In this document: positions 25,331 to 37,496 of the stretch, in pieces | How the letters are laid out: every line of letters begins with the position of its first letter | Numbering within the stretch: position 1 is the stretch's first letter | DNA from: Azotobacter bryophylli | GTDB lineage: Bacteria; Pseudomonadota; Gammaproteobacteria; Pseudomonadales; Pseudomonadaceae | Length of the DNA: 64,000 nucleotides | Direction: 5' to 3' | Assembly (NCBI RefSeq): GCF_042643485.1 | Contig: NZ_JBHRSJ010000005.1 | Coordinates: 1-64,000 of the forward strand | Made by a program: the position numbers and the translations under genes | Notes under the pieces: generated by a model | Seen by the model: the letters and a program-made list of their open reading frames with translations, nothing else | Databases searched by the model: none | What the model was told of the DNA's origin: nothing

Positions 25331-25483
25331 GGAAGTGCCTGCCTGGGTCTGCCTATCTCGTTTCGTGATCGGAAGTATCCGCAATCATCGTTGGCAAAGC
25401 TACGGGCAGACTGCCTATCCTCAAGATCGAGGCGTTCGCTGTCGCGGCGCCCCTTCGATGCGGACGAGCACAGGAGTCTGGGG
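25331..25483 (+). promoter_or_regulatory. LysR/MFS divergent control region
   Basis: Contains a direct repeat CTGCCTATC at 25349-25357 and 25411-25419. A candidate T-N11-A LysR box could not be fixed with confidence. Confidence 0.35.
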
Positions 25484-26686
25484 ATGGACAGGATCGACAG
25501 AAAGGATCTGCCGGCGCTTTTCACCGGCCTGATGGCAACCCTGGCCGGTATCGGCCTGGCCCGCTTCGCCTATACCCCGCTGCTGCCGGCGATCATCCAG
25601 CAGGGCTGGTTCGGCAGTTCCCAGGCCGTCTATCTCGGCGCCGCCAACCTGCTCGGCTATCTGCTGGGCGCTCTGACGGCGCACACCCTGTCCGAGCGCT
25701 TCCCGCCCCGCTGGGTCCTGGGCGCCTCGTTTGCCGGCATCGGCCTGAGCTTCGTGCTCTGCGCCACCCCGGGCAGCTTCACCGGCTTCTTCCTCTGCCG
25801 GCTGGTCTCGGGCGTGGCCGGCGCAGTCCTGATGGTCGTGGGGCCGTCCCTGGCCCTGACGGCCACGCCGACGGAGCGCAAGACCACAGTCGGCGCGCTG
25901 GTGTTCACCGGGATCGGCCTCGGCGCCCTCCTCTCGGCCACCGTGGTGCCGCTTCTGCTCGAGCTCGATCTGAACTGGACGTGGCTGGCCCTGGGCGGAC
26001 TCGCCCTGCTGGCCGGGCTGGCCTGCGACCGCGCCGCCGCCCGCCTGCCCAGGCCCCAGGCGCTAGCCGCCGGCACCGGCCACGGGAGCGGCTCCGCTGC
26101 CCCCGTCGGGCTGGTGGTGCTGCTGGTCATGGCCGCCTATGCCCTGGATGCCGCCGGCTTCGTCCCGCACACCGTCTTCTGGGTCGACTATCTGACCCGC
26201 GAGGCCTCCCTGGGCAACCAGGCGGCCTCGGTCCAATGGGCACTCTTCGGCGTCGGCGCCATTCTCGGACCGCTGCTGGCCGGCTTCCTGGCCAGACGCT
26301 TCGGCTGGCATTCGGGGCTGGCCGTCGGCTTCCTGACCAAATCCCTGGCGATCGCCCTGCCCCTGCTGTCGATCGCGTTCGTCAGCCGCTCGCTGTCTTC
26401 GCTGCTGGTCGGGGCCATGATTCCGGGCATCGTCGCCCTGACCTCCGGGCGCCTGGCGGAACTGGCCGGCCCGGCCGCCCACAAGCGCCTCTGGGGTCGG
26501 GCCACCGCCGCCTTCGCCGCGGCCCAGGCGCTCTCCGGATACGCCATGTCGGGCTTGTACGCCCAGCTCGGCTCCTATTACCCGCTCTTCGCGATCGGCA
26601 GCTGCCTGCTGGCTGCCGGTTTCGTGCTGGTTCTCTTCGGCCGGACGGCCAGACCGGCGGGTCTATCCACAGCCTCGAAAGCCTGA
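25484..26686 (+). CDS. YbfB/YjiJ-family MFS transporter
   Basis: 400 aa from ATG at 25484 with AGGAG eight bases upstream. About 12 hydrophobic helices; opening LFTGLMATLAGIGLARFAYTPLLPAII and GANLLGYLLGA-like segment are typical of the YbfB/YjiJ subgroup. Likely exporter of small molecules, substrate unknown; divergent LysR partner. Followed 12 bp later by a GST-like gene, probably co-transcribed. Confidence 0.9.
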   Translation: MDRIDRKDLPALFTGLMATLAGIGLARFAYTPLLPAIIQQGWFGSSQAVYLGAANLLGYLLGALTAHTLSERFPPRWVLGASFAGIGLSFVLCATPGSFTGFFLCRLVSGVAGAVLMVVGPSLALTATPTERKTTVGALVFTGIGLGALLSATVVPLLLELDLNWTWLALGGLALLAGLACDRAAARLPRPQALAAGTGHGSGSAAPVGLVVLLVMAAYALDAAGFVPHTVFWVDYLTREASLGNQAASVQWALFGVGAILGPLLAGFLARRFGWHSGLAVGFLTKSLAIALPLLSIAFVSRSLSSLLVGAMIPGIVALTSGRLAELAGPAAHKRLWGRATAAFAAAQALSGYAMSGLYAQLGSYYPLFAIGSCLLAAGFVLVLFGRTARPAGLSTASKA

Positions 26687-26698
26687 ACGGACGCTCCC

Positions 26699-27301
26699 AT
26701 GATGAAACTGCACCTCAACGCCACCTCCCCCTATGCGCGGGTCGCGCGCATCGTCGCCCTGGAAAAGGGCCTCGGGGAAAGACTCAGCCTGTGCTGGAGC
26801 GATCCCTGGTCGGACGAGGCAGCGCTGCTGGAGGCCAACCCGGTCGGCCGCGTCCCGGTGCTGGTCACCGACGACGGCGGAACCATCGCCGAGTCCCTGC
26901 TGATCGCCCAGTACCTCGACGGACTGTCGGACGCTAGCCCCCTGCTACCCCGCGCCGGACTGGCACGGGCACTGCACCTGGCCGGCCTAGGACAGGGGCT
27001 GATGGATGCCGCCTTCAATACCGTGATCATGCGCAAGCACCACGGCCGGGAGGCGGACCAGTCCGTGCTGGGCCAGCGCCGCCTGCGCGCCGTCGAGCGC
27101 ACGCTCGCCGTTCTGGAGCGAACTTATCCACAGAAGGAAGAATCCGCTTTCAGTCTCGGCGACATAGTCGTGGGAGTCGCTCTGGACTATCTGGCTTTCC
27201 GCATGCCGGAGACGGGATGGCAGGACAAGCATCCGGGCTTGCGAGGATCTTATTCACAGCTGATGAGAAGGCTCAGCTTCATGGAGACGGCATTCGCCTG
27301 A
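26699..27301 (+). CDS. Glutathione S-transferase-like protein
   Basis: 200 aa. N-terminal thioredoxin-like half with SPYARVARI (Ser10 as possible thiolate-stabilising residue), NPVGRVPVL (cis-Pro) and ESLLIAQYLD, then an all-helical C-terminal half. Resembles the YibF-like branch. May work on compounds handled by the preceding MFS protein. The gene's last part contains DnaA-box sequences at 27124 and 27250. Confidence 0.87.
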   Translation: MMKLHLNATSPYARVARIVALEKGLGERLSLCWSDPWSDEAALLEANPVGRVPVLVTDDGGTIAESLLIAQYLDGLSDASPLLPRAGLARALHLAGLGQGLMDAAFNTVIMRKHHGREADQSVLGQRRLRAVERTLAVLERTYPQKEESAFSLGDIVVGVALDYLAFRMPETGWQDKHPGLRGSYSQLMRRLSFMETAFA

Positions 27302-27409
27302 ACCAAACGGCTTATGCACAATCGCGAGAGTTCCCTCCCCAGCCGAGAAGGCTGGGGATAAAACGGAACCCCCTACTGGGGAAAACAATTAAGGATAACT
27401 TTATCCACA
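27124..27409 (+). promoter_or_regulatory. Cluster of four TTATNCACA DnaA boxes
   Basis: TTATCCACA at 27124-27132, TTATTCACA at 27250-27258, TTATGCACA at 27312-27320 and TTATCCACA at 27401-27409, all on the plus strand, plus CTATCCACA at 26663-26671. The last two flank a CCCCAGCC/GGCTGGGG hairpin at 27337-27357 and sit in the 131-bp gap before glmS. Likely DnaA binding in vivo; role inferred. Confidence 0.55.
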
Positions 27410-27431
27410 AATGTGGGCGCCAACTGCCCGC

Positions 27432-29267
<1,836 letters not shown>

Positions 29268-29278
29268 AGTCGTTCTCC

Positions 29279-30052
29279 TCAGGCTGACGGGGTGACGCAG
29301 ATCAGGTTCACGCCGCGTGCCGAAATCTGTTCCCGCGCCTCGGGTGGAAGGCGCTCGTCGGTGATCAGGGTATGCACGCGGCTCCAGGGCAGCTCGAGAT
29401 TCGGAATGCGCCGACCGAACTTGTCGGCCTCGACCATGACGATGACTTCCCGGGCCACCTCGGCCATCACCCTGGACAGGCCGAGCAGTTCGTTGAAGGT
29501 GGTGGTGCCGCGTTCCAGATCGATGCCGTCGGCACCGATGAACAGCTGGTCGAAGTCGTAGGAACGCAGGACCTGCTCCGCCACCTGGCCCTGGAAGGAT
29601 TCGGAATGCGGATCCCAGGTGCCCCCCGGCATCAGCAGCACCGGCTCGTGCTCCAGTTCGCGCAGGGCGTTGACCACATTGAGGGAGTTGGTCATCACCA
29701 CCAGCCCGTGCTTCTGACTCAGCTCCGGAATCATCGCAGCGGTGGTGCTGCCGCTGTCGATGATGATCCGGGCATGCTCGCGAATCCGCTGGGCGGCCGC
29801 CTTGGCGATGGCCAGCTTGTAGGGAGAGACCGGCTGCGGATTCTCGTCGGCGATCATCTCCTGCGGCAGCGGCACCGCCCCGCCGTAACGGCGCAGCAGC
29901 AGGCCGTTCTTCTCCAGGGCGGAAAGATCCTTGCGGATGGTGACTTCCGAGGTCTCGAAGCGCCTGGCGAGATCATCCACGGTGACCTCGCCCTGTTCGG
30001 CCAACAGGGCAAGGATCGCATGGCGTCGTTGCGGGGTATTGCGCTTCGACAT
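29279..30052 (-). CDS. glmR: DeoR-family regulator of glmS (GlmR-like)
   Basis: 257 aa. DeoR helix-turn-helix at about 7-57 (VDDLARRFETSEVTIRKDLSALEKNGLLLRRYGGAV) and sugar-phosphate sensor domain with DSGSTTAAM and GADGIDLERGTT. Sits between glmU and glmS as GlmR does in Pseudomonas, where it affects amino-sugar metabolism. Assigned by family and position. Confidence 0.88.
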   Translation of the reverse strand: MSKRNTPQRRHAILALLAEQGEVTVDDLARRFETSEVTIRKDLSALEKNGLLLRRYGGAVPLPQEMIADENPQPVSPYKLAIAKAAAQRIREHARIIIDSGSTTAAMIPELSQKHGLVVMTNSLNVVNALRELEHEPVLLMPGGTWDPHSESFQGQVAEQVLRSYDFDQLFIGADGIDLERGTTTFNELLGLSRVMAEVAREVIVMVEADKFGRRIPNLELPWSRVHTLITDERLPPEAREQISARGVNLICVTPSA

Positions 30053-30175
30053 TTCTCAAGTTTCGATCCGAAATTTAATATTCGTCGAATGAAAGCCGAA
30101 TGCGCCATTTCCGTCAAGCACGAATCGATAGGCTGGGCCTGCGAACCGGCGTGAGGCACGCTCGCCCGGAGGCGG

Positions 30176-31540
30176 CTATTTCTTGATCTTCTCGGGACGC
30201 TTCCAGCCGTCGATGTTGCGCTGCCTGGCGCGGCCAAGGGCCAGGTTGCCCGCAGGAACGTCAGCAGTGATCACCGAACCAGCCCCCGTGGTCACGCCGT
30301 CGCCGAGGTTCACCGGAGCGACCAGGGCGCTGTTGGAACCGATGAAGACATCCTCGCCCATCACGGTCTTGAACTTGTTGGCGCCATCGTAGTTGCAGGT
30401 AATGGTGCCTGCGCCGATATTGGTCCGCGCTCCGATCTCGGCATCGCCCAGATAGCTGAGATGTCCGGCCTTGGCACCCTCGCCGAGTACGGCATTCTTC
30501 AGTTCGACGAAATTGCCCACATGGGCCTTGGCACCGAGCACAGCGCCGGGACGCAGGCGGGCGAAGGGGCCGCAATCGGCGCCTTCGCCCAGCTCTGCCC
30601 CTTCCAGATGGCTGTTGGCTTTGACCACGGCTCCCCGGCGCAGGATGCTGTCCTTGATCACGCAGTTGGCGCCGATCTGAACCCCGTCCTCGATCACCAG
30701 CCGACCCTCGAGAATCACGTTGATGTCGATCAGCACATCGCGTCCGACCGTCACCTCGCCACGCAGATCGAAGCGCGCCGGATCGAGCAAGGTCACTCCC
30801 TGGGCCATCAGGCGACGAGCAGCGCGCAGCTGGTAGTGACGCTCCAGCTGGGCGAGCTGGATGCGGTCGTTGGCACCCTGCACCTCCATGGCGTCCAGCG
30901 GCTGCTCGGTGGCGACGATCAGGCCGTCGCTCACGGCCATCGCGATCACATCGGTCAGGTAAAACTCGCCTTGGGCGTTGTCGTTGGACAGGCGTCCCAG
31001 CCAGTCAGCCAGACGATCACCGGGCACCGCCAAGATCCCCGTGTTCCCTTCGCAGATTTGGCGCTGCTTAGGCGTGGCGTCCTTGTGCTCGACGATGGCC
31101 GTCACTCGGCCTTGCTCGTCGCGGATGATCCGGCCATAGCCGGTGGCATCGTTGAGATCGACGGTGAGCAGCGCCAGCTGCCGCGGGCCGACCTTGGCCA
31201 GCAGGCGCTGCAGGGTATCCGCCTCGATCAGGGGTACGTCACCGTAAAGAATCAGTATCCGCTCCGCTGTGAGTGCCGGCAGCGCCTGGGCGACCGCGTG
31301 ACCGGTCCCCAACTGCTCGCTCTGCAGCACGAAATTCAGGTCATCCGCTGCCAGACATTCGCGTACCCGTTCCGCGCCATGGCCGATCACCACATGGATT
31401 CCTTTCGGCCGCAGTTGGCGCGCCGTATCGACGACATGGCCGAGCATGGACTTGCCCGCAACCGGGTGAAGAACCTTGGGCAGGGCCGAGCGCATGCGCG
31501 TGCCCTGGCCAGCGGCAAGAATGACGATATCGAGAGTCAT
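30176..31540 (-). CDS. glmU: Bifunctional GlcNAc-1-P uridylyltransferase / GlcN-1-P acetyltransferase
   Basis: 454 aa from ATG at 31540. Uridylyltransferase half begins LDIVILAAGQGTRMRSALPK; the C-terminal half is a left-handed beta-helix of hexapeptide repeats (about 250-440) with the acetyltransferase site. Makes UDP-GlcNAc after GlmS and GlmM. An upstream in-frame extension to 31651 runs through the atp terminator and is not real. Confidence 0.98.
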   Translation of the reverse strand: MTLDIVILAAGQGTRMRSALPKVLHPVAGKSMLGHVVDTARQLRPKGIHVVIGHGAERVRECLAADDLNFVLQSEQLGTGHAVAQALPALTAERILILYGDVPLIEADTLQRLLAKVGPRQLALLTVDLNDATGYGRIIRDEQGRVTAIVEHKDATPKQRQICEGNTGILAVPGDRLADWLGRLSNDNAQGEFYLTDVIAMAVSDGLIVATEQPLDAMEVQGANDRIQLAQLERHYQLRAARRLMAQGVTLLDPARFDLRGEVTVGRDVLIDINVILEGRLVIEDGVQIGANCVIKDSILRRGAVVKANSHLEGAELGEGADCGPFARLRPGAVLGAKAHVGNFVELKNAVLGEGAKAGHLSYLGDAEIGARTNIGAGTITCNYDGANKFKTVMGEDVFIGSNSALVAPVNLGDGVTTGAGSVITADVPAGNLALGRARQRNIDGWKRPEKIKK

Positions 31541-31635
31541 GCAAGAATCCTGGAAGCTCTGGTTGTTGTGCGCCGCGGTCCGGCGGCCAGACCGCGGCTC
31601 CCTGGAAGAACCACGTACGCAGCGGAATGCCCAAT

Positions 31636-31665
31636 AAAAAAGGGTAGCCAAGGCTACCCTTTTTT
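31636..31665 (-). terminator. Terminator at the end of the atp operon
   Basis: Symmetrical hairpin GGGTAGC-CAAG-GCTACCC (31642-31659) flanked by six A and six T, so it can act in both directions. It lies between atpC and glmU, both read leftwards. Confidence 0.93.
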
Positions 31666-31713
31666 ATCGCTAACGATGAAGTCGTCAGGCTGCCATCGGC
31701 AGCCTGCAACGGG

Positions 31714-32142
31714 TCATCCCCGTCCGTACTTCTTGCGCAGCTCGTGGATGGTACGCAGCTGAGCCGCGGCCTCAGCCAGACGAGCAGCAGCGGAGCTGTA
31801 ATCGAACTCCGAGCCCTTCTCGGTGAGCGCCTTCTGGGCAGCCTTGATGGCTTCCTGAGCAGCAGCCTCGTCCAGATCCTTGGCACGGGTTCCGGTGTCG
31901 GCAAGAACCTTCACCATATCCGGCTGCACTTCGAGGAAGCCACCGGAGATGTAGAAGATTTCCTCGACACCACCCTGCTTGATCACGCGCAACGGACCGG
32001 GCTTGAGGTCGGTCAGCAGCGGCGTGTGGCCCGGGAGAACACCCACGTCACCTTGATGACCGTGAGCGATGACCATTTCCACCAGGCCCGAGAACAGCTC
32101 TTCTTCCGCACTGACGATGTCGCAATGGACTGACATAGCCAT
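31714..32142 (-). CDS. atpC: ATP synthase F1 epsilon subunit
   Basis: 142 aa from ATG at 32142 (GAGGCG upstream; upstream in-frame GTG rejected). N-terminal beta-sandwich (VHCDIVSAEEELFSGLVEMVIAHG, GVLPGHTPLLTDLKPG) and C-terminal helical hairpin. Part of the central rotor stalk and an inhibitor of ATP hydrolysis. Last gene of atpIBEFHAGDC. Confidence 0.97.
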   Translation of the reverse strand: MAMSVHCDIVSAEEELFSGLVEMVIAHGHQGDVGVLPGHTPLLTDLKPGPLRVIKQGGVEEIFYISGGFLEVQPDMVKVLADTGTRAKDLDEAAAQEAIKAAQKALTEKGSEFDYSSAAARLAEAAAQLRTIHELRKKYGRG

Positions 32143-32217
32143 ATTCACGCCTCGGTTAGCAGGCACCGCCACCGTGGCAGCGATGCCTGATCGAGCGCCC
32201 GCACGCGGGCGCCCCAG

Positions 32218-33594
32218 TTACAGTTTCTTCGCCTTCTCGATGGCTTCGTCGATGCTGCCGACCATGTAGAACGCCTGCTCCGGCAGGTGATCGTAGTCAC
32301 CTTTCAGGATGCCGGAGAAACCACGGATGGTTTCCTTCAGCGGGACGTATTTACCCGGAGCACCGGTGAAGACCTCGGCCACGAAGAACGGCTGGGACAG
32401 GAAGCGCTGGATCTTACGAGCACGGGAAACCAGCTGCTTGTCGGCTTCGGACAGTTCGTCCATACCGAGGATCGCAATGATGTCCTTCAGTTCCTTGTAG
32501 CGCTGCAGCACGTACTGCACGCCGCGGGTGGTCTCGTAGTGCTCCTGGCCAACGACCAGCGGGTCCAGCTGGCGGGAGGTGGAGTCCAGCGGATCGACCG
32601 CCGGGTAGATACCCAGGGAAGCGATGTCGCGGGACAGTACCACGGTGGCGTCCAGGTGGGCGAAGGTGGTCGCCGGGGACGGGTCGGTCAGGTCGTCCGC
32701 GGGAACGTACACGGCCTGCACGGAGGTGATGGAGCCGGTCTTGGTGGAGGTGATGCGCTCCTGCAGAACGCCCATTTCCTCGGCCAGGGTCGGCTGGTAA
32801 CCCACGGCGGACGGCATACGACCCAGCAGCGCGGACACTTCGGTACCGGCCAGGGTGTAACGGTAGATGTTGTCGACGAACAACAGCACGTCGCGGCCTT
32901 CGTCACGGAACTTCTCGGCCATGGTCAGGCCGGTCAGAGCCACGCGCAGACGGTTGCCCGGCGGCTCGTTCATCTGACCGTAGACAAGGGCCACCTTGTC
33001 CAGAACGTTGGAGTCCTTCATCTCATGATAGAAGTCGTTACCTTCACGAGTCCGCTCGCCCACACCCGCGAACACGGAGTAACCGCTGTGTTCCATGGCG
33101 ATGTTGCGGATCAGCTCCATCATGTTCACGGTCTTGCCCACGCCGGCGCCGCCGAACAGGCCGACCTTACCGCCCTTGGCGAACGGGCAGACCAGGTCGA
33201 TCACCTTGATGCCGGTTTCCAGCAGATCGTTGCCGCCGGCTTGATCGGCATAGCTGGGAGCCTCGCGGTGGATGGTCCAGCGCTCGTCCTCGCCGATGGG
33301 GCCCGCTTCGTCGATCGGGTTACCCAGCACGTCCATGATCCGGCCCAGGGTGGCCTTGCCAACCGGGACGGAAATGGCTGCGCCGGTGTTGCTCACGTCC
33401 AGGCCACGCTTGAGGCCTTCGGTGGAACCCATCGCAATGGAGCGAACCACGCCGTCGCCCAGCTGCTGCTGGACCTCCAGGGTGGTTTCCGCGCCGGCGA
33501 CTTTCAGCGCGTCATAGATGTTCGGCACCTGATCACGCGGGAATTCCACGTCGATAACGGCGCCGATGATTTGAACGATACGTCCGCTACTCAT
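32218..33594 (-). CDS. atpD: ATP synthase F1 beta subunit
   Basis: 458 aa. Catalytic subunit: Walker A GGAGVGKTVNMMELI, VGERTREGNDFYHEM, Walker B LLFVDNIYRYT and the GRMPSAVGYQPTLAEEMG segment that contacts gamma. Carries three catalytic sites per F1. Confidence 0.99.
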   Translation of the reverse strand: MSSGRIVQIIGAVIDVEFPRDQVPNIYDALKVAGAETTLEVQQQLGDGVVRSIAMGSTEGLKRGLDVSNTGAAISVPVGKATLGRIMDVLGNPIDEAGPIGEDERWTIHREAPSYADQAGGNDLLETGIKVIDLVCPFAKGGKVGLFGGAGVGKTVNMMELIRNIAMEHSGYSVFAGVGERTREGNDFYHEMKDSNVLDKVALVYGQMNEPPGNRLRVALTGLTMAEKFRDEGRDVLLFVDNIYRYTLAGTEVSALLGRMPSAVGYQPTLAEEMGVLQERITSTKTGSITSVQAVYVPADDLTDPSPATTFAHLDATVVLSRDIASLGIYPAVDPLDSTSRQLDPLVVGQEHYETTRGVQYVLQRYKELKDIIAILGMDELSEADKQLVSRARKIQRFLSQPFFVAEVFTGAPGKYVPLKETIRGFSGILKGDYDHLPEQAFYMVGSIDEAIEKAKKL

Positions 33595-33624
33595 TCTTGG
33601 TTCCTCTAACTTTATGAACCGTTC

Positions 33625-34485
33625 TTAAACCGCGGCAGCGCCGCCGACGATTTCCGAGATTTCCTGGGTGATCGCCGCCTGACGGGCCTTGTTGTACACG
33701 AGCTGCAGATCACTGATCAGTTCGCCGGCGTTGTCAGTAGCGTTCTTCATGGCAATCATCCGCGCCGCCTGCTCGGCAGCACCGTTCTCGACCACACCCT
33801 GATAGACCTGGGACTCGATGTAGCGCACCAGCAATGCATCCAGCAGCTGCTGGGCATCGGGCTCGTACAGATAATCCCACTGACCTTTGCGGTCGGACTG
33901 CTCATCACCTTTCAGAGGCAGCAGCTGTTCGATCGCCGGCTTCTGGGTCATGGTGTTGATGAACTTGTTCGAAGCCAGGTACAGGCAATCCAGACGGCCT
34001 TCGTTGAAGGCGTCCAGCATCACCTTGATGCTGCCGATGAGGTCGTTGATCGAAGGCTCTTCGCCCAGGTTGCTGATCGCCGCGATCACGTTGCCGCCAT
34101 AGCTGCGGAAGAAGCTGGCACCCTTGTTACCGATCACGCAGAAGTCGGCTTCGACACCTTTGTCGTGCCACTCCTTCATGTTCTTGATCAGGGCCTTGAA
34201 CAGGTTGATGTTCAGACCACCGCACAGACCACGATCGCTCGACACCAGGATATAGCCGACACGCTTGACCGGACGTTCGACCATGAACGGATGACGGTAC
34301 TCAGGGTTGGCATTGGCCAGATGGCCGATGACCTGACGGATCCGCTCCGCATAAGGACGGCTGGCAACCATGCGCATTTGAGCCCTGCGCATCTTGCTGA
34401 CCGCCACCTTCTCCATGGCGCTGGTGATCTTCTGCGTGCTTTTGATGCTCGCAATCTTGCTGCGAATCTCTTTTGCGCCTGCCAT
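33625..34485 (-). CDS. atpG: ATP synthase F1 gamma subunit
   Basis: 286 aa. Long N- and C-terminal helices forming the rotor shaft: start AGAKEIRSKIASIKSTQKIT and end ARQAAITQEISEIVGGAAAV, both family hallmarks. Central Rossmann-like part with SSDRGLCGGLN. Confidence 0.98.
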   Translation of the reverse strand: MAGAKEIRSKIASIKSTQKITSAMEKVAVSKMRRAQMRMVASRPYAERIRQVIGHLANANPEYRHPFMVERPVKRVGYILVSSDRGLCGGLNINLFKALIKNMKEWHDKGVEADFCVIGNKGASFFRSYGGNVIAAISNLGEEPSINDLIGSIKVMLDAFNEGRLDCLYLASNKFINTMTQKPAIEQLLPLKGDEQSDRKGQWDYLYEPDAQQLLDALLVRYIESQVYQGVVENGAAEQAARMIAMKNATDNAGELISDLQLVYNKARQAAITQEISEIVGGAAAV

Positions 34486-34535
34486 TTGACACCTATCGGG
34501 TTAGCAGGCGGGAGCCTTACGGCCCCCGCTGCGGC

Positions 34536-36080
<1,545 letters not shown>

Positions 36081-36095
36081 GCCATGACCCTCAAA

Positions 36096-36632
36096 TCAGG
36101 ATTTCAACGATTCGGCCAACTGGCTCAGTTTGCCGCGGACCGAACCGTCGACAACCACATCACCGGCGCGGATGACCAAGCCGCCGATCAGCGCAGGATT
36201 CACGACCTGCTTAGGGTTGACGGAACGATCTAGCCGCTTCGACAGGGCGGCAGCCAAGTTTTGCAATTGCTCGGCGGAAAGCTCGAAGGCAGTCTCCACT
36301 TCGACATCGAGCGTCTTCTCGGCTTCCGCCTTGTACGCTTCGAACAGTTCGCGCACGCTCGACAACAAAGACAGGCGATCATGCTCGCCCATGTTGGCGA
36401 TGAAGTTGCGGAATGCTTCATCGATATCGTTGCCGAACAGACGCAGCACGGCCGAGACCTTGCTTTCGCGGGTCAGGCGCGGGTTGCGCAGCAGTTCGGC
36501 GACTTCTGGGACTTCAACGACAGCGGCAGCCAGATTCAACATGCCTGACCAGGCATCGCTGCGCTTGGCCGCGCAGGCATACTCGAAAGCGGCTTTTGCG
36601 TAAGGCCGAGCAAGCGTCTGGTTATTGATCAT
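36096..36632 (-). CDS. atpH: ATP synthase F1 delta subunit
   Basis: 178 aa, all-helical N-domain (LARPYAKAAFEYA) and C-terminal RLDRSVNPKQVVNPALIGGLVIRAGDVVVDGSVRGKL, the OSCP signature. Links the F1 head to the peripheral stalk. Confidence 0.98.
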   Translation of the reverse strand: MINNQTLARPYAKAAFEYACAAKRSDAWSGMLNLAAAVVEVPEVAELLRNPRLTRESKVSAVLRLFGNDIDEAFRNFIANMGEHDRLSLLSSVRELFEAYKAEAEKTLDVEVETAFELSAEQLQNLAAALSKRLDRSVNPKQVVNPALIGGLVIRAGDVVVDGSVRGKLSQLAESLKS

Positions 36633-36644
36633 CGCTTGCCTCGC

Positions 36645-37115
36645 TTAGAGTTGGGAGGCCAGTTTTTCGACCAGATCGTTATGCGCCTTGGCGTCCACAT
36701 GGGACTCCAGGATCTTCTCTGCGCCCAGTACGGCCAGTGCCGCTACCTGATTGCGCAGCTGCTCCCTGGCACTGTTCACTTCCTGCTCGATTTGTGCGCG
36801 TGCGCTTGCAATAAGACGCTCGCCTTCGGCTTGTGCTTGCTGCTTGGCTTCCTCGACGATCGAGTTGGCTTGCTTGTTCGCCTTCTCGATGATCTGAGTA
36901 GCCTGCTCACGGGTCTCGCGCAGGGTGTTGGAAACTTTTTCCTGAGCCAGTTTCAGGTCTTGTTGCGCGCGGCCTGCGGCATCCAGACCATCGGCGATTT
37001 TCTTCTGGCGTTCCTGCATGGCCTGGGTAATCGGCGGCCAAACGTACTTCATGCAGAACCAGACGAAAATAGCGAAGGCGATCGTTTGACCAAGTAGCGT
37101 CAAGTTTATGTTCAC
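36645..37115 (-). CDS. atpF: ATP synthase F0 b subunit
   Basis: 156 aa. One N-terminal membrane helix (LTLLGQTIAFAIFVWFCMKYVWPP) followed by a long charged coiled coil; forms the dimeric peripheral stalk. Confidence 0.98.
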   Translation of the reverse strand: MNINLTLLGQTIAFAIFVWFCMKYVWPPITQAMQERQKKIADGLDAAGRAQQDLKLAQEKVSNTLRETREQATQIIEKANKQANSIVEEAKQQAQAEGERLIASARAQIEQEVNSAREQLRNQVAALAVLGAEKILESHVDAKAHNDLVEKLASQL

Positions 37116-37207
37116 AGCGATTTACCTCGTGCTATCTCGTGCGGTGTGCTTGCCATTTCCATGACAACGGGGCTCGTCACGCGAACCCCGTCGCTAAACG
37201 GAAACGC

Positions 37208-37444
37208 TTAAGCAGCAGCGGGAGCAACAACGAAGATGAGGTACATCGCGATACCAACACCGATCATCGGGACGGCGTCGAGCAGACCAGCCATCAGGAA
37301 GGTCTTGGTTTGCAGCTGAGGAGCCAGCTCGGGTTGACGAGCGGTGGACTCCAGCAGCTTGCCACCCAGCAGGGCGAAGCCGATGCCGGTGCTCAGAGCA
37401 CCCAGACCGATCATGATAGAGGCGGCGATGATGACAAGTTCCAT
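37208..37444 (-). CDS. atpE: ATP synthase F0 c subunit
   Basis: 78 aa, two membrane helices joined by the polar loop ARQPE (35-39). The ion-binding acid is Asp56 in GLLDAVPMIGVG, so proton coupling is expected. Forms the rotor ring. Confidence 0.97.
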   Translation of the reverse strand: MELVIIAASIMIGLGALSTGIGFALLGGKLLESTARQPELAPQLQTKTFLMAGLLDAVPMIGVGIAMYLIFVVAPAAA

Positions 37445-37496
37445 GTAAAGCTCCTGAAGCTAAGGGTAGGTTGGTTGGGGGAAGCGTTATTGCCTG

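Noticed and set aside
27337..27357. CCCCAGCC/GGCTGGGG hairpin as terminator between the GST gene and glmS
   Set aside because: A good stem, but no T-run on either strand; noted only as a structure within the DnaA-box cluster.
29268..29278. glmS ribozyme or leader riboswitch
   Set aside because: Only 11 bp separate glmR and glmS, leaving no room for such an RNA.
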